Shown here: positions 55,686 through 63,331 of the stretch, one piece after another
How positions within the stretch are numbered: the stretch's first letter is position 1
How the letters are laid out: the number at the start of each line of letters is the position of its first letter
Assembly (NCBI GenBank): GCA_017618195.1
Contig: JAFZUW010000046.1
Coordinates: forward strand, 54,702 to 118,701
DNA from: Lachnospiraceae bacterium
GTDB taxonomy: Bacteria > Bacillota > Clostridia > Lachnospirales > Lachnospiraceae
Direction: 5' to 3'
DNA length: 64,000 bases
Program-made: the position numbers and the translations under genes
Notes under the pieces: model-generated
Seen by the model: the letters and a program-made list of their open reading frames with translations, nothing else
Told to the model about the DNA's origin: nothing
Database searches by the model: none

Positions 55686-55850
55686 TCATAAGGCGGGACC
55701 CGCGAAGCGGGTGGATTCCTTATGACCTACGCACAACGCATCGGCGAAGCCGATCTTTCAATGCGTTGTGCACCTTCCCCACGAAGTGGGAGGAGTCCTG
55801 ATGACCTACGCGCCGCACATCGGCGAAGCCGATTCTTAAATGTGCGGTGC
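55686..55850 (-). repeat. Cluster of palindromic repeats (A1, B1, A2, B2) in tRNA array 2
   Basis: Type A: 55686-55725 (TCATAAGG ... CCTTATGA around CCCGC-GAA-GCGGG) and a half copy at 55777-55805 (CCCAC-GAA-GTGGG). Type B: 55731-55771 (GCACAACGCAT/ATGCGTTGTGC around CGGC-GAA-GCCG) and 55812-55850. Each is a nested hairpin, and A and B alternate. They lie between tRNA-Val and tRNA-Leu in the tRNA transcript. Confidence 0.85.
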
Positions 55851-55876
55851 TCCTTTCTTCTGTAAAGAAAAGGAAA

Positions 55877-55949
55877 TGGGGCCTATAGGGCTCGAACCTA
55901 TGACCCTCTGCTTGTAAGGCAGATGCTCTCCCAGCTGAGCTAAGACCCC
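55877..55949 (-). tRNA. tRNA-Val(UAC)
   Basis: Anticodon TAC within loop CTTACAA of stem TCTGC/GCAGA; acceptor GGGGTCT/AGGCCCC. No CCA encoded. Confidence 0.95.
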
Positions 55950-55980
55950 GTGTATCATAAATATATGATTGACAAGACAT

Positions 55981-56008
55981 ATTGTACCACAAACTCGATA
56001 AGAGTCAA
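55981..56008 (-). promoter_or_regulatory. Internal promoter before tRNA-Val
   Basis: TTGACT and TACAAT with a 16-base spacer on the minus strand, between tRNA-Asp and tRNA-Val. Suggests that the Val-Leu part can be transcribed separately. Confidence 0.62.
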
Positions 56009-56040
56009 GTACCAATCCTAAACAGCACGCTGCTTAGTAA

Positions 56041-56114
56041 CGACCCGAATGGGGCTCGAACCCATGACCTCCGCCGTGACAGGGCGGCGCTCTAACCAAC
56101 TGAGCCACCGGGCC
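56041..56114 (-). tRNA. tRNA-Asp(GUC)
   Basis: Anticodon GTC in loop CTGTCAC of stem CCGCC/GGCGG; acceptor GGCCCGG/TCGGGTC with a GU pair. No CCA encoded. Confidence 0.94.
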
Positions 56115-56149
56115 ATATATAATTGTAATTGCATTCCTCGAACGGAAAA

Positions 56150-56223
56150 TGGACCCTCGGGGACTCGAACCCAGGACCGACCGGTTATGAGCCGGTTGCT
56201 CTAACCGACTGAGCTAAGGGTCC
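56150..56223 (-). tRNA. tRNA with CAU anticodon (Met or Ile2)
   Basis: Acceptor GGACCCT/AGGGTCC; anticodon CAT in loop CTCATAA of stem ACCGG/CCGGT. The body (GGACCCTTAGCTCAGTCGG) resembles CAU tRNA-Ile2, whose C34 is modified to lysidine, more than elongator Met, but I cannot separate them by eye. It is not initiator-like. Confidence 0.92.
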
Positions 56224-56227
56224 AAAC

Positions 56228-56300
56228 AGCCGATGATCGGACTCGAACCGATAACCTGCTGATTACAAGTCAGCTGCTCTGCCAATTGAGCCACATCGGC
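56228..56300 (-). tRNA. tRNA-Thr(UGU)
   Basis: Anticodon TGT in loop CTTGTAA of stem GCTGA/TCAGC; acceptor GCCGATG/CATCGGC. Separated from the CAU tRNA by only four bases. Confidence 0.95.
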
Positions 56301-56305
56301 ACTTG

Positions 56306-56578
56306 TCATGAGGAGGGACCCACGAAGTGGGAAGAGTCCTGATGACCTTTTGTCATGAGGTGGCAGCTGCGAAGCAGCTGACGGAGTCCTGATGACCTTT
56401 GTCATAAGGAGGGGCCCACGAAGTGGGAAGATTCCTTATGATCTACGCACAACGCATCGGCGAAGCCGATTTTTCAATGCGTTGTGCTCCTTTTCTAAGG
56501 AGGGGCCCACGAAGTGGGAAGATTCCTTATGACCCACGCACAACACATCAGCAAAGCCGACTCCTAAATGTGCGATGC
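56306..56578 (-). repeat. Cluster of palindromic repeats (A3-A6, B3, B4) in tRNA array 2
   Basis: Type A copies at 56306-56345, 56353-56395 (with an AGCTGC-GAA-GCAGCT stem), 56402-56441 and 56495-56532; type B copies at 56447-56487 and 56538-56578 (degenerate). Outer arms TCATAAGGA/TCCTTATGA. Together with the first cluster, about ten copies lie within 1 kb. Between tRNA-Thr and tRNA-Glu. Confidence 0.85.
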
Positions 56579-56587
56579 TACTCCGAA

Positions 56588-56659
56588 TGACTCCAAGGGG
56601 ATTTGAACCCCTGTTACCGCCGTGAAAGGGCGATGTCTTAACCGCTTGACCATGGAGCC
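56588..56659 (-). tRNA. tRNA-Glu(UUC)
   Basis: Anticodon TTC in loop CTTTCAC of stem CGCC/GGCG; acceptor GGCTCCA/TGGAGTC. First tRNA of array 2. Confidence 0.95.
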
Positions 56660-56670
56660 GAACATGATTG

Positions 56671-56699
56671 ATTATAAATGGAAACCCCGGAAAAGTCAA
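56671..56699 (-). promoter_or_regulatory. Promoter of tRNA array 2
   Basis: TTGACT (56694-56699) and a perfect TATAAT (56671-56676), 17 bases apart, on the minus strand. Same TTGACTTTT core as the first array. Confidence 0.82.
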
Positions 56700-56706
56700 T
56701 AGAAAG

Positions 56707-56731
56707 TTTTTCATTTTCCGAAAATGAAAAA
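56707..56731 (-). terminator. Stem-loop after the HD hydrolase gene
   Basis: TTTTTCATTTT-CCG-AAAATGAAAAA, an AT-rich palindrome just past the stop at 56740 and before the tRNA promoter. Weak stem but T-rich. Confidence 0.45.
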
Positions 56732-56739
56732 ACACTTTT

Positions 56740-57300
56740 TCACAGCCCGAAAAGCGCGTTCACATACCACCTGTACTCCTGCCAGACGGGATACCCGGAA
56801 AGCTCCCCGAGCGCCTTCAGAACCTCAGAATAATACCAGCCGTGAAGCGCCTTATCCTTCATGTTGAACTGGTTCCACACCTTATCACCGATCACCATGT
56901 AGCTCTGGTAGGTGGCGCGCAGATTCGACAGTTTATCGGCAAGCGTGATCATCTTGACCGCAATGTCGGTGGTCGCACGAAGATGCTCTATCGTTTCCTC
57001 TTTGCGGATCTTCCACGTTTCCGATTTCGGAAGGTCGGGACGCTTATCCTCCGATTCGCTCGCAACCAGCTCCGCCACGCGCGGCCCGAAGAAATTCCGG
57101 ATTGTCTCGATGGACACGCCGGCGTCTTCCACCACGTCGTGAAGCACTGCGGCGGCCAGAACATCATCGTCCAATGTCATTGTCGAAACAATGGCCGCGA
57201 CCTCCATCGGATGAACGATGTACGGCGATCCGGTTCCTTTTCTTGTGTATCCGCTGTGGGCATCCACGGCAAATTCTATGGCATGATTGAAGTTACTCAT
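56740..57300 (-). CDS. RelA/SpoT-type HD-domain hydrolase (MESH1-like)
   Basis: A 186-residue protein made only of an HD domain. His30 in YIVHPMEVA, the HD pair His54-Asp55 in LHDVVEDAG, and the downstream SESEDKRPDL match (p)ppGpp hydrolase-type HD domains of the small alarmone hydrolase group. No synthetase domain. Start at 57300 (MSNFNHAIEF) preceded by GGGAGA; an upstream GTG in frame is possible. Substrate could be ppGpp or another nucleotide; not shown. Confidence 0.88.
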   Translation of the reverse strand: MSNFNHAIEFAVDAHSGYTRKGTGSPYIVHPMEVAAIVSTMTLDDDVLAAAVLHDVVEDAGVSIETIRNFFGPRVAELVASESEDKRPDLPKSETWKIRKEETIEHLRATTDIAVKMITLADKLSNLRATYQSYMVIGDKVWNQFNMKDKALHGWYYSEVLKALGELSGYPVWQEYRWYVNALFGL

Positions 57301-57407
57301 CGGCACTCTCCCGTTGTCACCGGGGCATTGCTGCCCCGGCCGGTCATCGGTATTCTCGTTCTGATTTCATACGGGAACCCAGCTGACACCGGGTTCCGTC
57401 CAATCTT

Positions 57408-57626
57408 CTAGAACAGTTTCTTAATGGAACCGAGTGCACCTGCGGCGCTGTCAAGTTTGATCTTCGCTTTTACGCCGTCAACAATCTTGTCAATTGCTTC
57501 CGCGGGAATCTTGTCTCCCGCAACCTTCTTAACCGTTTCGGTCGGATCTTTCTGAAACGCCTTCGTAAGATCCCCATCCTTCGTAATCTTTTCTACAGCA
57601 TCCTTTACCATAGCAGCGATATCCAT
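57408..57626 (-). CDS. Small helical protein of unknown function
   Basis: A 72-residue protein (MDIAAMVKDAVEKITKDGDL) predicted to be entirely helical and rich in Lys, Asp and Ala. It has a strong GGAGG site and its own extended -10 promoter (57677-57685). I do not recognise it. A stem-loop (57320-57339) lies after it, before the HD gene. Confidence 0.72.
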   Translation of the reverse strand: MDIAAMVKDAVEKITKDGDLTKAFQKDPTETVKKVAGDKIPAEAIDKIVDGVKAKIKLDSAAGALGSIKKLF

Positions 57627-57676
57627 AGCAGTATCCTCCTTTACGGTTCCCCTTTTCGGAACCTGTTGTGCATTTG

Positions 57677-57685
57677 ATTATATCA
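57677..57685 (-). promoter_or_regulatory. Extended -10 promoter before the 72-aa gene
   Basis: Minus strand TGATATAAT: perfect -10 with TGn extension, about 51 bases upstream of the start. No clear -35. Confidence 0.55.
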
Positions 57686-57742
57686 TAGAACCGCACAAAG
57701 TGAAAAGAGGAAATTAAAACATCCGATAAAGAATCTGCCTCC

Positions 57743-57768
57743 AAAACCCTGCTGCCCGCAAGGGTTTT
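57743..57768 (-). terminator. Terminator after the 158-aa gene
   Basis: AACCCTTGCGGGCAGCAGGG on the minus strand followed by TTTTGG, overlapping the stop at 57767. It likely ends the NAD-salvage operon. Confidence 0.55.
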
Positions 57769-58243
57769 ACGGAAAGAACAGGCTTCTGAGAAAAGCCCGA
57801 TACTCCGGATTATCCGAAGTGTGTTCGGGATTAATATAACTCGAAATCGGATTATTAAACGGTTCAACGGCAATCATGTCCTCAGGCAGATTATACGACG
57901 CCAGAATCTTCTTCATTGTTTCCACGGTCGTTCCCTGGCGAAGTCCCATCTGAAGCAAATCCTCATACTTCATCGCATTCCTGTCGGTTCCCGGCATCAA
58001 CCCGCAGTAATAAGCATTTGCTCCCATCTCCCAGACGAAAACCGTGAGCCCGTTCTCCGCGGGAAAATTGTAATAATCGGCCTCAGTCAAACGCACCGGA
58101 CCGGAAATCTGAGGCTGGGATTCCGGTTCCTTCTCTTTCTGTTTCTCTGCGTTTTTTTCGATTACAAGCTTTACCACAACACAAAGGATTATGCCGAGTA
58201 TGAGAAGAGCACCTGCAGCAATGATTGCTTTCTTATGTTTCAT
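57767..58243 (-). CDS. Single-pass membrane-anchored protein of unknown function
   Basis: A 158-residue protein with one N-terminal membrane helix (about 6-27), a Lys/Glu linker, and an extracytoplasmic domain containing ENGLTVFVWEMGANAYYCGL and METMKKILASYNLP. I do not recognise the family. Start at 58243 preceded by GAAGGAAATAGG. It lies 5 bases after the Nudix gene, last in the tight operon. Confidence 0.72.
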   Translation of the reverse strand: MKHKKAIIAAGALLILGIILCVVVKLVIEKNAEKQKEKEPESQPQISGPVRLTEADYYNFPAENGLTVFVWEMGANAYYCGLMPGTDRNAMKYEDLLQMGLRQGTTVETMKKILASYNLPEDMIAVEPFNNPISSYINPEHTSDNPEYRAFLRSLFFP

Positions 58244-58247
58244 TTTC

Positions 58248-59102
58248 CTATTTCCTTCTGTATAGCTTCGCCGGGCGGTGTCCCGCGCCCTGCGTGTACT
58301 CGTCGGTTTCAACGACGTAGTCGCTGACCTTCCGCCGGAAGTTGGCAGGCAGAATCTGGATGTTCATGATGGTTTCCTGCACTTTCTGAAGCGCGGTCAG
58401 TGTGAACCGCTCCGGCAGAAAATCAAACAGTGTCTCGTAGTTCCGAGCGCCCTCTCTGAGTGCCGTAAGCGCCGTGGCAATGATTCCGGCGTGGTCAAAT
58501 GCAAGCCCTCCGCTTTCCTCAATGAGAAAGCTCGTCCGGCCGAACCGGCTCGACTCCTCCCGAAGCACCGCCTGCAGCTTCGTCTCCCCGTATTCCAGTA
58601 CAAGGATGCTCTTCCCGTCCGCGTCACGCTCAAAGCTTATGTCGAACCATTGCGCGTCCGACGCATCGTCACCGCCGACCTGACGCACCGCGTCTTCACT
58701 GATGATGGAGGCAAATGCCTGCGAGATCACCCAGCCTCGCGGATCCCGCCCGGGATCACTGAACACACCGACCGGCATGAGAGAGACGGGAGTAACGTTA
58801 GCTTCCTCGGTTATCTCGCGGAAAGCGCACTCCTCAACCGTTTCATCGGGTTTCAAAAAACCGCCGGGAAGCGCCCAGCAATCCTGAAACGGATGTACCG
58901 CGCGCTTCACAAGAAGGATGGACAGCTTGTTGGCTGAGTCCATCTTATAGTTCTCATTTTCCTCCGAACGGATCATAAATGCGACGATGTCGGCCGTCAC
59001 CGAAGGACGGGCATATTTCCCGATATCGTATTGTGAAAGATAGTCTTTCTCCGATTGCTTCTTCTTAGTACTTCCTTTTCCTGCGGATCCGGTTTTCGTC
59101 AT
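58248..59102 (-). CDS. Nudix protein with C-terminal winged helix, NrtR-like regulator
   Basis: A 284-residue protein. Nudix box [20 protein letters not shown] is at about 80-99 and continues EANV; the consensus Gly after EE is Asn here. Residues about 190-284 look like the winged helix of the NrtR family ([20 protein letters not shown]). NrtR proteins bind ADP-ribose or NAD-related ligands and repress NAD-biosynthesis genes. Its location 12 bases after nadR and behind pnuC strongly supports this role, by established family knowledge plus inference. Some NrtR-like proteins keep Nudix activity, so enzymatic function remains possible. Confidence 0.82.
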   Translation of the reverse strand: MTKTGSAGKGSTKKKQSEKDYLSQYDIGKYARPSVTADIVAFMIRSEENENYKMDSANKLSILLVKRAVHPFQDCWALPGGFLKPDETVEECAFREITEEANVTPVSLMPVGVFSDPGRDPRGWVISQAFASIISEDAVRQVGGDDASDAQWFDISFERDADGKSILVLEYGETKLQAVLREESSRFGRTSFLIEESGGLAFDHAGIIATALTALREGARNYETLFDFLPERFTLTALQKVQETIMNIQILPANFRRKVSDYVVETDEYTQGAGHRPAKLYRRK

Positions 59103-59114
59103 GGCAATTCGCTC

Positions 59115-60128
59115 CTACTCTTCTCCGATCAGTTTCTTTACTTCCGCTACCGCTTTCTCGTAACGCTCCTTATAATCGCCGCTGATACAGGTAAAATCCC
59201 TTCCGTGCGAACGGAACAATTCCTTGATACGGCTGCTGTACTTCTCTCGGTTATCGCGGATCTCCGCGCTTCGTCCGCCGTCCATATAAAATTCCACATC
59301 CGGTTCCATATAAAGGATCAGATCATAACGGTTCAGCGCGTCAACGGCATCGGCAAGCACGCGGTTCTTTTCGATCCGCGGGTCCTCGCCGTCGAGAAAA
59401 TCCATGAAAAACCGCGTGATCAAAGCATCCGTATCGATGAACAGCAGCCGGTTTCCGCGCTCCTGCGCCTTCATCTCATTTAACTTGTGCTGCAGCAGAA
59501 TCTCCGTGTAATCCTCGGGAAGCATCAGCGTATCCGTGCCGCTTCTCTCCGAAATATCACGGCCGGCCTCGTCAATGTACTCCGCGTTGAACCGATGCGC
59601 GAGATGGATCGTCAGCGTGCTCTTACCGGTGCTCTCGATGCCTATGATCAGCACCTTCTTCGTATAGTACGGTCGCGCCACCTGCGGGATCCATTCCCAG
59701 TGCGCGTACGGATTCTTCCGGATCTCCGTGGAGCTGATGCCGTTCCTCGGGAATATATACAGCTCGCTTTCCGGATAGCACACGTTCCAGAAGCTGCTCT
59801 CGTCGTAATCGCTTCCGCAGAACACGATGTCGATCTTCTTGCCGATCTGCGCTTTGACGTCGGCAGCGTCCTTCATCCAATGTTCCTTCTCATACCCTGC
59901 CTTTGTCTGCGCGTCGTCGGTAATGGTGATGATCGTAACGTTCCCGATATGCTTCGTCAATTGGTAAAGCCAGCGGTAACGGATCCTTGCGTCAACCTCT
60001 TCGCGCTTATAGCCGATGCTCAAAACGATGTAAAGTTCTTTGCACATGCCCGCTGCCTTCAAAATGCAGTCCACATGCCCTATATGAAGCGGATTAAAGG
60101 ATCCGCCGTACATTCCGACCTGATACAT
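59115..60128 (-). CDS. nadR: NadR-like NMN adenylyltransferase / ribosylnicotinamide kinase
   Basis: A 337-residue bifunctional NAD-salvage enzyme. The N-terminal NMNAT domain has GGSFNPLHIGH (8-18) and SSTEIRKNPYAHWEW near residue 135. The C-terminal P-loop kinase domain has GIESTGKST (about 162-170) and FIDTDALITRFF. It lacks the helix-turn-helix found in enteric NadR, so it is enzymatic only. It lies between pnuC (24-base gap) and the NrtR-like gene, as expected for uptake and phosphorylation of nicotinamide riboside. Confidence 0.94.
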   Translation of the reverse strand: MYQVGMYGGSFNPLHIGHVDCILKAAGMCKELYIVLSIGYKREEVDARIRYRWLYQLTKHIGNVTIITITDDAQTKAGYEKEHWMKDAADVKAQIGKKIDIVFCGSDYDESSFWNVCYPESELYIFPRNGISSTEIRKNPYAHWEWIPQVARPYYTKKVLIIGIESTGKSTLTIHLAHRFNAEYIDEAGRDISERSGTDTLMLPEDYTEILLQHKLNEMKAQERGNRLLFIDTDALITRFFMDFLDGEDPRIEKNRVLADAVDALNRYDLILYMEPDVEFYMDGGRSAEIRDNREKYSSRIKELFRSHGRDFTCISGDYKERYEKAVAEVKKLIGEE

Positions 60129-60152
60129 ATTCTCCTCCGTTCCGACATTCCG

Positions 60153-60938
60153 TCACGCATACTGTTTCGTGTCCGCGGACTGCTCTGCGTCCGCGGCTTT
60201 GTCCGTTTTCTCTGCACCGTCATTCTGCTCCGCATCGGCATTCTTTTCATTCCGGCTGGCCTCGAGGTACCATCTGACAAACATGATCACTGCATTGATG
60301 AGGTAAATACTCCACATCGCGAGCGTCGCAATCGTATCTCCGCCCTCCGCGAAATCCCTCGCCCACATGATGACGGTAACGATGTCTACAACAATCCAGA
60401 GCACCCACTGCTCCATCAGCCGCCAGATGGAAAGGATCTGCGCCACAACCGACACGACCGTGCTCATGCTGTCCACATACGGAAGGCTCCCGCCGAGTGC
60501 CGCAAGCACCATGCCGTACAGCACGATTGCCAGTCCGGTCGCCGCATAGATCAGAAGCCCTTTCTTCAGTTGGAGACGCTTCTTCACTACCTCACCGGTG
60601 CTGTCGTCCATATGCTTCTTCCACGCGAACCATCCGACAACACCCATCGGCAGATAATAACCCGCATTCAGCATAACCTCGCCGTAGTATTTCGCGCCAA
60701 ATGCGACGTACGCGTACAGTGCCGCGTTCACAATACCGAACAGGAACGAGGAACGCTTTCCTTTGCCGGTCAGGATTACGCACCATACGCCGGTGAGTGC
60801 CATAATTAGACCGATTGCGTTCTCTCCCCAGTAGACGGAGAGTCCGAGGATTACTGCGGTTGCAAAAAGCAGCCAGCCGATTTCCCACGGCTTCCAGCCT
60901 GTCAGTTCGCTTTTGATAAATCTTCTGAGTTTGTCCAT
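60153..60938 (-). CDS. pnuC: Nicotinamide riboside transporter PnuC
   Basis: A 261-residue membrane protein of the PnuC family with about seven helices. Conserved region GLIMALTGVWCVILTGKGK and GEVMLNAGYYLPMGVVGWFAW (read in two pieces) match PnuC. It imports nicotinamide riboside, which the NadR kinase then traps by phosphorylation. The start at 60938 has GGGGAGAAAGG upstream. The C-terminal tail is rich in Lys, Glu, Asp and Ala and is not typical of compact PnuC proteins. Confidence 0.92.
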   Translation of the reverse strand: MDKLRRFIKSELTGWKPWEIGWLLFATAVILGLSVYWGENAIGLIMALTGVWCVILTGKGKRSSFLFGIVNAALYAYVAFGAKYYGEVMLNAGYYLPMGVVGWFAWKKHMDDSTGEVVKKRLQLKKGLLIYAATGLAIVLYGMVLAALGGSLPYVDSMSTVVSVVAQILSIWRLMEQWVLWIVVDIVTVIMWARDFAEGGDTIATLAMWSIYLINAVIMFVRWYLEASRNEKNADAEQNDGAEKTDKAADAEQSADTKQYA

Positions 60939-61002
60939 ACGATGATTCCTTTCTCCCCAAGCCGTCTCTATCCCCATAAGATTTGCCTGATTTCACCGTT
61001 TG

Positions 61003-61998
61003 CTATACGATGATCTCCCCGCCGAACCCGTCACGCAGATGATTGTCCGAATCGTATACGAGTCCCCTTGAATAGCCGTAATCCACCATCTTTGTACTAC
61101 GACCGTAGAATTGAATGATTCCGCCATTTTCCGATACATACACCCCATCGCTGCAATGACAGAATTCATAATCGTAAAACCCTCTCGTAAAGAGCATGGA
61201 TGCGTCGTCCTCACGGATTACCGACTCGTACGGGATCGTCTGTTCCGCCGCATACGGAGTGGCCGGCGAGCAAACCATGAAACCGACCTTCGGGACACCG
61301 ACCTTGATCGCGTAATCTAAAAACCTGTGCGCTTCTTCAGGGGAATTGATCGTGTCCTTTAAAAGCATCGTATTGAACACCCACAGGTCCTTATAGGAAA
61401 CGGAATTCACAATCTCCTTCAGCTCGTCGGTCCCCGGAATGTCGTCATTCCCGAACAGCCGGCGGTTGACCGCGTCATCGTAATGATGACGGCTTATATG
61501 AATCGTCTCGAGATGCACGAGGTCCTTGATCTCACGGAAACGGTTAAGGCCGATTCCGTTGGTCGAGACCGCGAGTTCCAGATCATATCCGAAAGTTTCA
61601 AACAGGATGCTAATGACTTCGTTCAGAAGCCCCACATCCGTGAACGGCTCTCCTCCCGTAATCTTCACGCCGCGGACATGGTCGCCTTCCTTCAACCCGC
61701 GCATAACCTCGGCGAAACGCTTTGTGTCGATCCGCCGATCGGTCTTCGTTCCTTTGGCGCAGCAGAACGCGCACGATGCCGGGCAATACGACACGGGGCA
61801 CACCGACAGCTGGAGCTGCACATTTTCCGGCTTGGGACGGTAATTGACGCCGTCCGTCGAGCAGATGTAGTTCTTTACGCGTACCGGCTTTCCGAGAATG
61901 TCGATCACTTTCGTTCTGTTTTCACACGATATGCATTGTTCCGTCTTTCCCGAACACATTCCGCATCCTCCTTCGGCAGTGCATGCCTGATCGCGCAT
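61003..61998 (-). CDS. Radical SAM protein of unknown substrate
   Basis: A 331-residue radical SAM enzyme. The 4Fe-4S motif is Cys72-x3-Cys76-x2-Cys79 (SYCPASCAFCCA); GGEP (about 97-104, ITGGEP) binds SAM. An N-terminal Cys-rich extension has two CxxC pairs (Cys12/15 and Cys22/25), which may bind another cluster or zinc. No SPASM domain is seen. It lies 64 bases upstream of pnuC and the operon continues through nadR, so a link to nicotinamide metabolism is possible but unproven. Start at 61998. Confidence 0.85.
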   Translation of the reverse strand: MRDQACTAEGGCGMCSGKTEQCISCENRTKVIDILGKPVRVKNYICSTDGVNYRPKPENVQLQLSVCPVSYCPASCAFCCAKGTKTDRRIDTKRFAEVMRGLKEGDHVRGVKITGGEPFTDVGLLNEVISILFETFGYDLELAVSTNGIGLNRFREIKDLVHLETIHISRHHYDDAVNRRLFGNDDIPGTDELKEIVNSVSYKDLWVFNTMLLKDTINSPEEAHRFLDYAIKVGVPKVGFMVCSPATPYAAEQTIPYESVIREDDASMLFTRGFYDYEFCHCSDGVYVSENGGIIQFYGRSTKMVDYGYSRGLVYDSDNHLRDGFGGEIIV

Positions 61999-62036
61999 GA
62001 CGCCTTGATTCCCGCGCCGTTTTCAGCGCCGCTTCC

Positions 62037-63002
62037 TTATTCCGTCTCGATATAATGTCCGAGGGCGTCACAGTATCCGACGTTGAAGCGCATGTAATCC
62101 ATTTCCCATGTATTTTTATCTTTGCCGGCACCGAGCAGGCACCTGCGGTATTGATAAAACTTCTTTCCGTTTGAGTATTTCGGCACGAGCGACTGCCAGA
62201 TGTGATAACCGATGCTGTGCTCCCCGAAAATGTAATATCTGCCGTTTTTGTACGTCGTATTCTTATCATCAAAGAGAAATACGCGGTTTCTTTCGACATC
62301 TATTCCCTCTTCAAAACGAATCATCTTTTCAGCGAGTGTATTCTGCTGTTCCGTCACCGGATCCGGCTCCGGAAAACCTTCCTTCAAAAGTGTTTCGAGG
62401 GCTTTCCGCTCGTCATTGATCGGTTCGGAACCCGCAGGATAGAATACGTTTTTGAAGTGAGGAATCTTTCCCATCTTGTAATGAAACGATGTCGGAAAAT
62501 TAATCGTCTGCCTTCTCGAAACGTAAAGCCTGGAGATGCCTTCCGGCAGCTTGTGGACTTTTCCCATAAAAAGCGCCGCGTCGGTCAAAGTAAGGTTATC
62601 GCCGAAATTCGGAAGCTCCCGCGCCATATAGCATGTCCCGCCGTCACACACGCACTCGGCTTTCAGCCGCGCGTATTCAGACTCATTGAAACTCATTATC
62701 TGAAAGATCCCGCTAAGTGCCTCATTAAAGCTGAACGCATCCTCTTCCACTTCCTTTACGGAAGGAAATATCGTCACATATCGAAGATTTCTGCAGTCGC
62801 TGAAGGCGTGCGCGCGGATCCTCCGGATTCCTTCCGAGATGATTACCCCTTTCATATCCGACATCCAAAACGCGCCGCTGCCGATCGTATGGATCGGCAT
62901 ACCGTTGACGCTGCTCGGGATTACCACTGTCTCTTCATCGCTTTCGTAGTGCAGAAGATAACCGTCCAGAACAATCATTTTATCATCAATATACTCTGCC
63001 AT
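62037..63002 (-). CDS. BspA-type leucine-rich repeat protein
   Basis: A 321-residue protein without signal peptide. Residues 20-110 carry two or three LRR_5 repeats of the BspA type (SGAFWMSDMKGVIISEGIRRI, SFEDAFSF-like); the rest is not assigned and ends DYMRFNVGYCDALGHYIETE. The start at 63002 (MAEYIDDKM) is preferred over 63014 because it lies inside the coding context and has AAGGA upstream; both are possible. Cytoplasmic, so unlike most BspA proteins. Confidence 0.75.
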   Translation of the reverse strand: MAEYIDDKMIVLDGYLLHYESDEETVVIPSSVNGMPIHTIGSGAFWMSDMKGVIISEGIRRIRAHAFSDCRNLRYVTIFPSVKEVEEDAFSFNEALSGIFQIMSFNESEYARLKAECVCDGGTCYMARELPNFGDNLTLTDAALFMGKVHKLPEGISRLYVSRRQTINFPTSFHYKMGKIPHFKNVFYPAGSEPINDERKALETLLKEGFPEPDPVTEQQNTLAEKMIRFEEGIDVERNRVFLFDDKNTTYKNGRYYIFGEHSIGYHIWQSLVPKYSNGKKFYQYRRCLLGAGKDKNTWEMDYMRFNVGYCDALGHYIETE

Positions 63003-63027
63003 TTTCCGTAGCATCCTTTCTGCAGGA

Positions 63028-63291
63028 TCAGCATCTGCCGGCTCGTTCTTCAAGGTCCTTGCGGTGTTTCCGCTCCGCTTCACGCAGATCGCTCTCCGTT
63101 ACCTCTGACTTCTTCTCGAACGCTTCCATGACATGCCGGTGCGCGGAATCGACGATTTCAATCAGGTCGAGATACTCCTGCGGCGCATTCTGCTCTTTCA
63201 GAATGTCCGCAAGCTGCCGGAACACCATTACGTCGGACTTCCGCCGCTCCAAAATGATATTGATAAAACGCATTAATTGTTCTTTGTCCAT
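63028..63291 (-). CDS. Small helical protein, tandem paralogue 2
   Basis: An 87-residue protein (MDKEQLMRFINIILERRKSD) ending DLEERAGRC. It has 35-40 percent visible similarity to the next gene upstream, with matching MDK start, a central DILKEQ motif and a GRC end. Helical, highly charged, no known family. Forms a pair with the 90-aa gene and lies 26 bases before the LRR gene. Confidence 0.75.
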   Translation of the reverse strand: MDKEQLMRFINIILERRKSDVMVFRQLADILKEQNAPQEYLDLIEIVDSAHRHVMEAFEKKSEVTESDLREAERKHRKDLEERAGRC

Positions 63292-63331
63292 ACCTTATAC
63301 TCCTCCGTGTACAGGGAACCATGCTGCCGTT

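Noticed and set aside
55720-55992. A 90-codon frame spanning tRNA-Val and the palindromes
   Set aside because: It reads through tRNA-Val (SSAGRASALQAEGHRFEP is the typical artefact of a translated tRNA) and repeats; not a gene.
55686-56578. CRISPR array
   Set aside because: Repeats are themselves palindromic, spacers are tRNA genes or other repeats, and spacing is irregular; no cas genes nearby.
57320-57339. CCGGGGCATTGCTGCCCCGG hairpin as a terminator
   Set aside because: Good stem but no T run on either strand; left as a possible processing or attenuation element.
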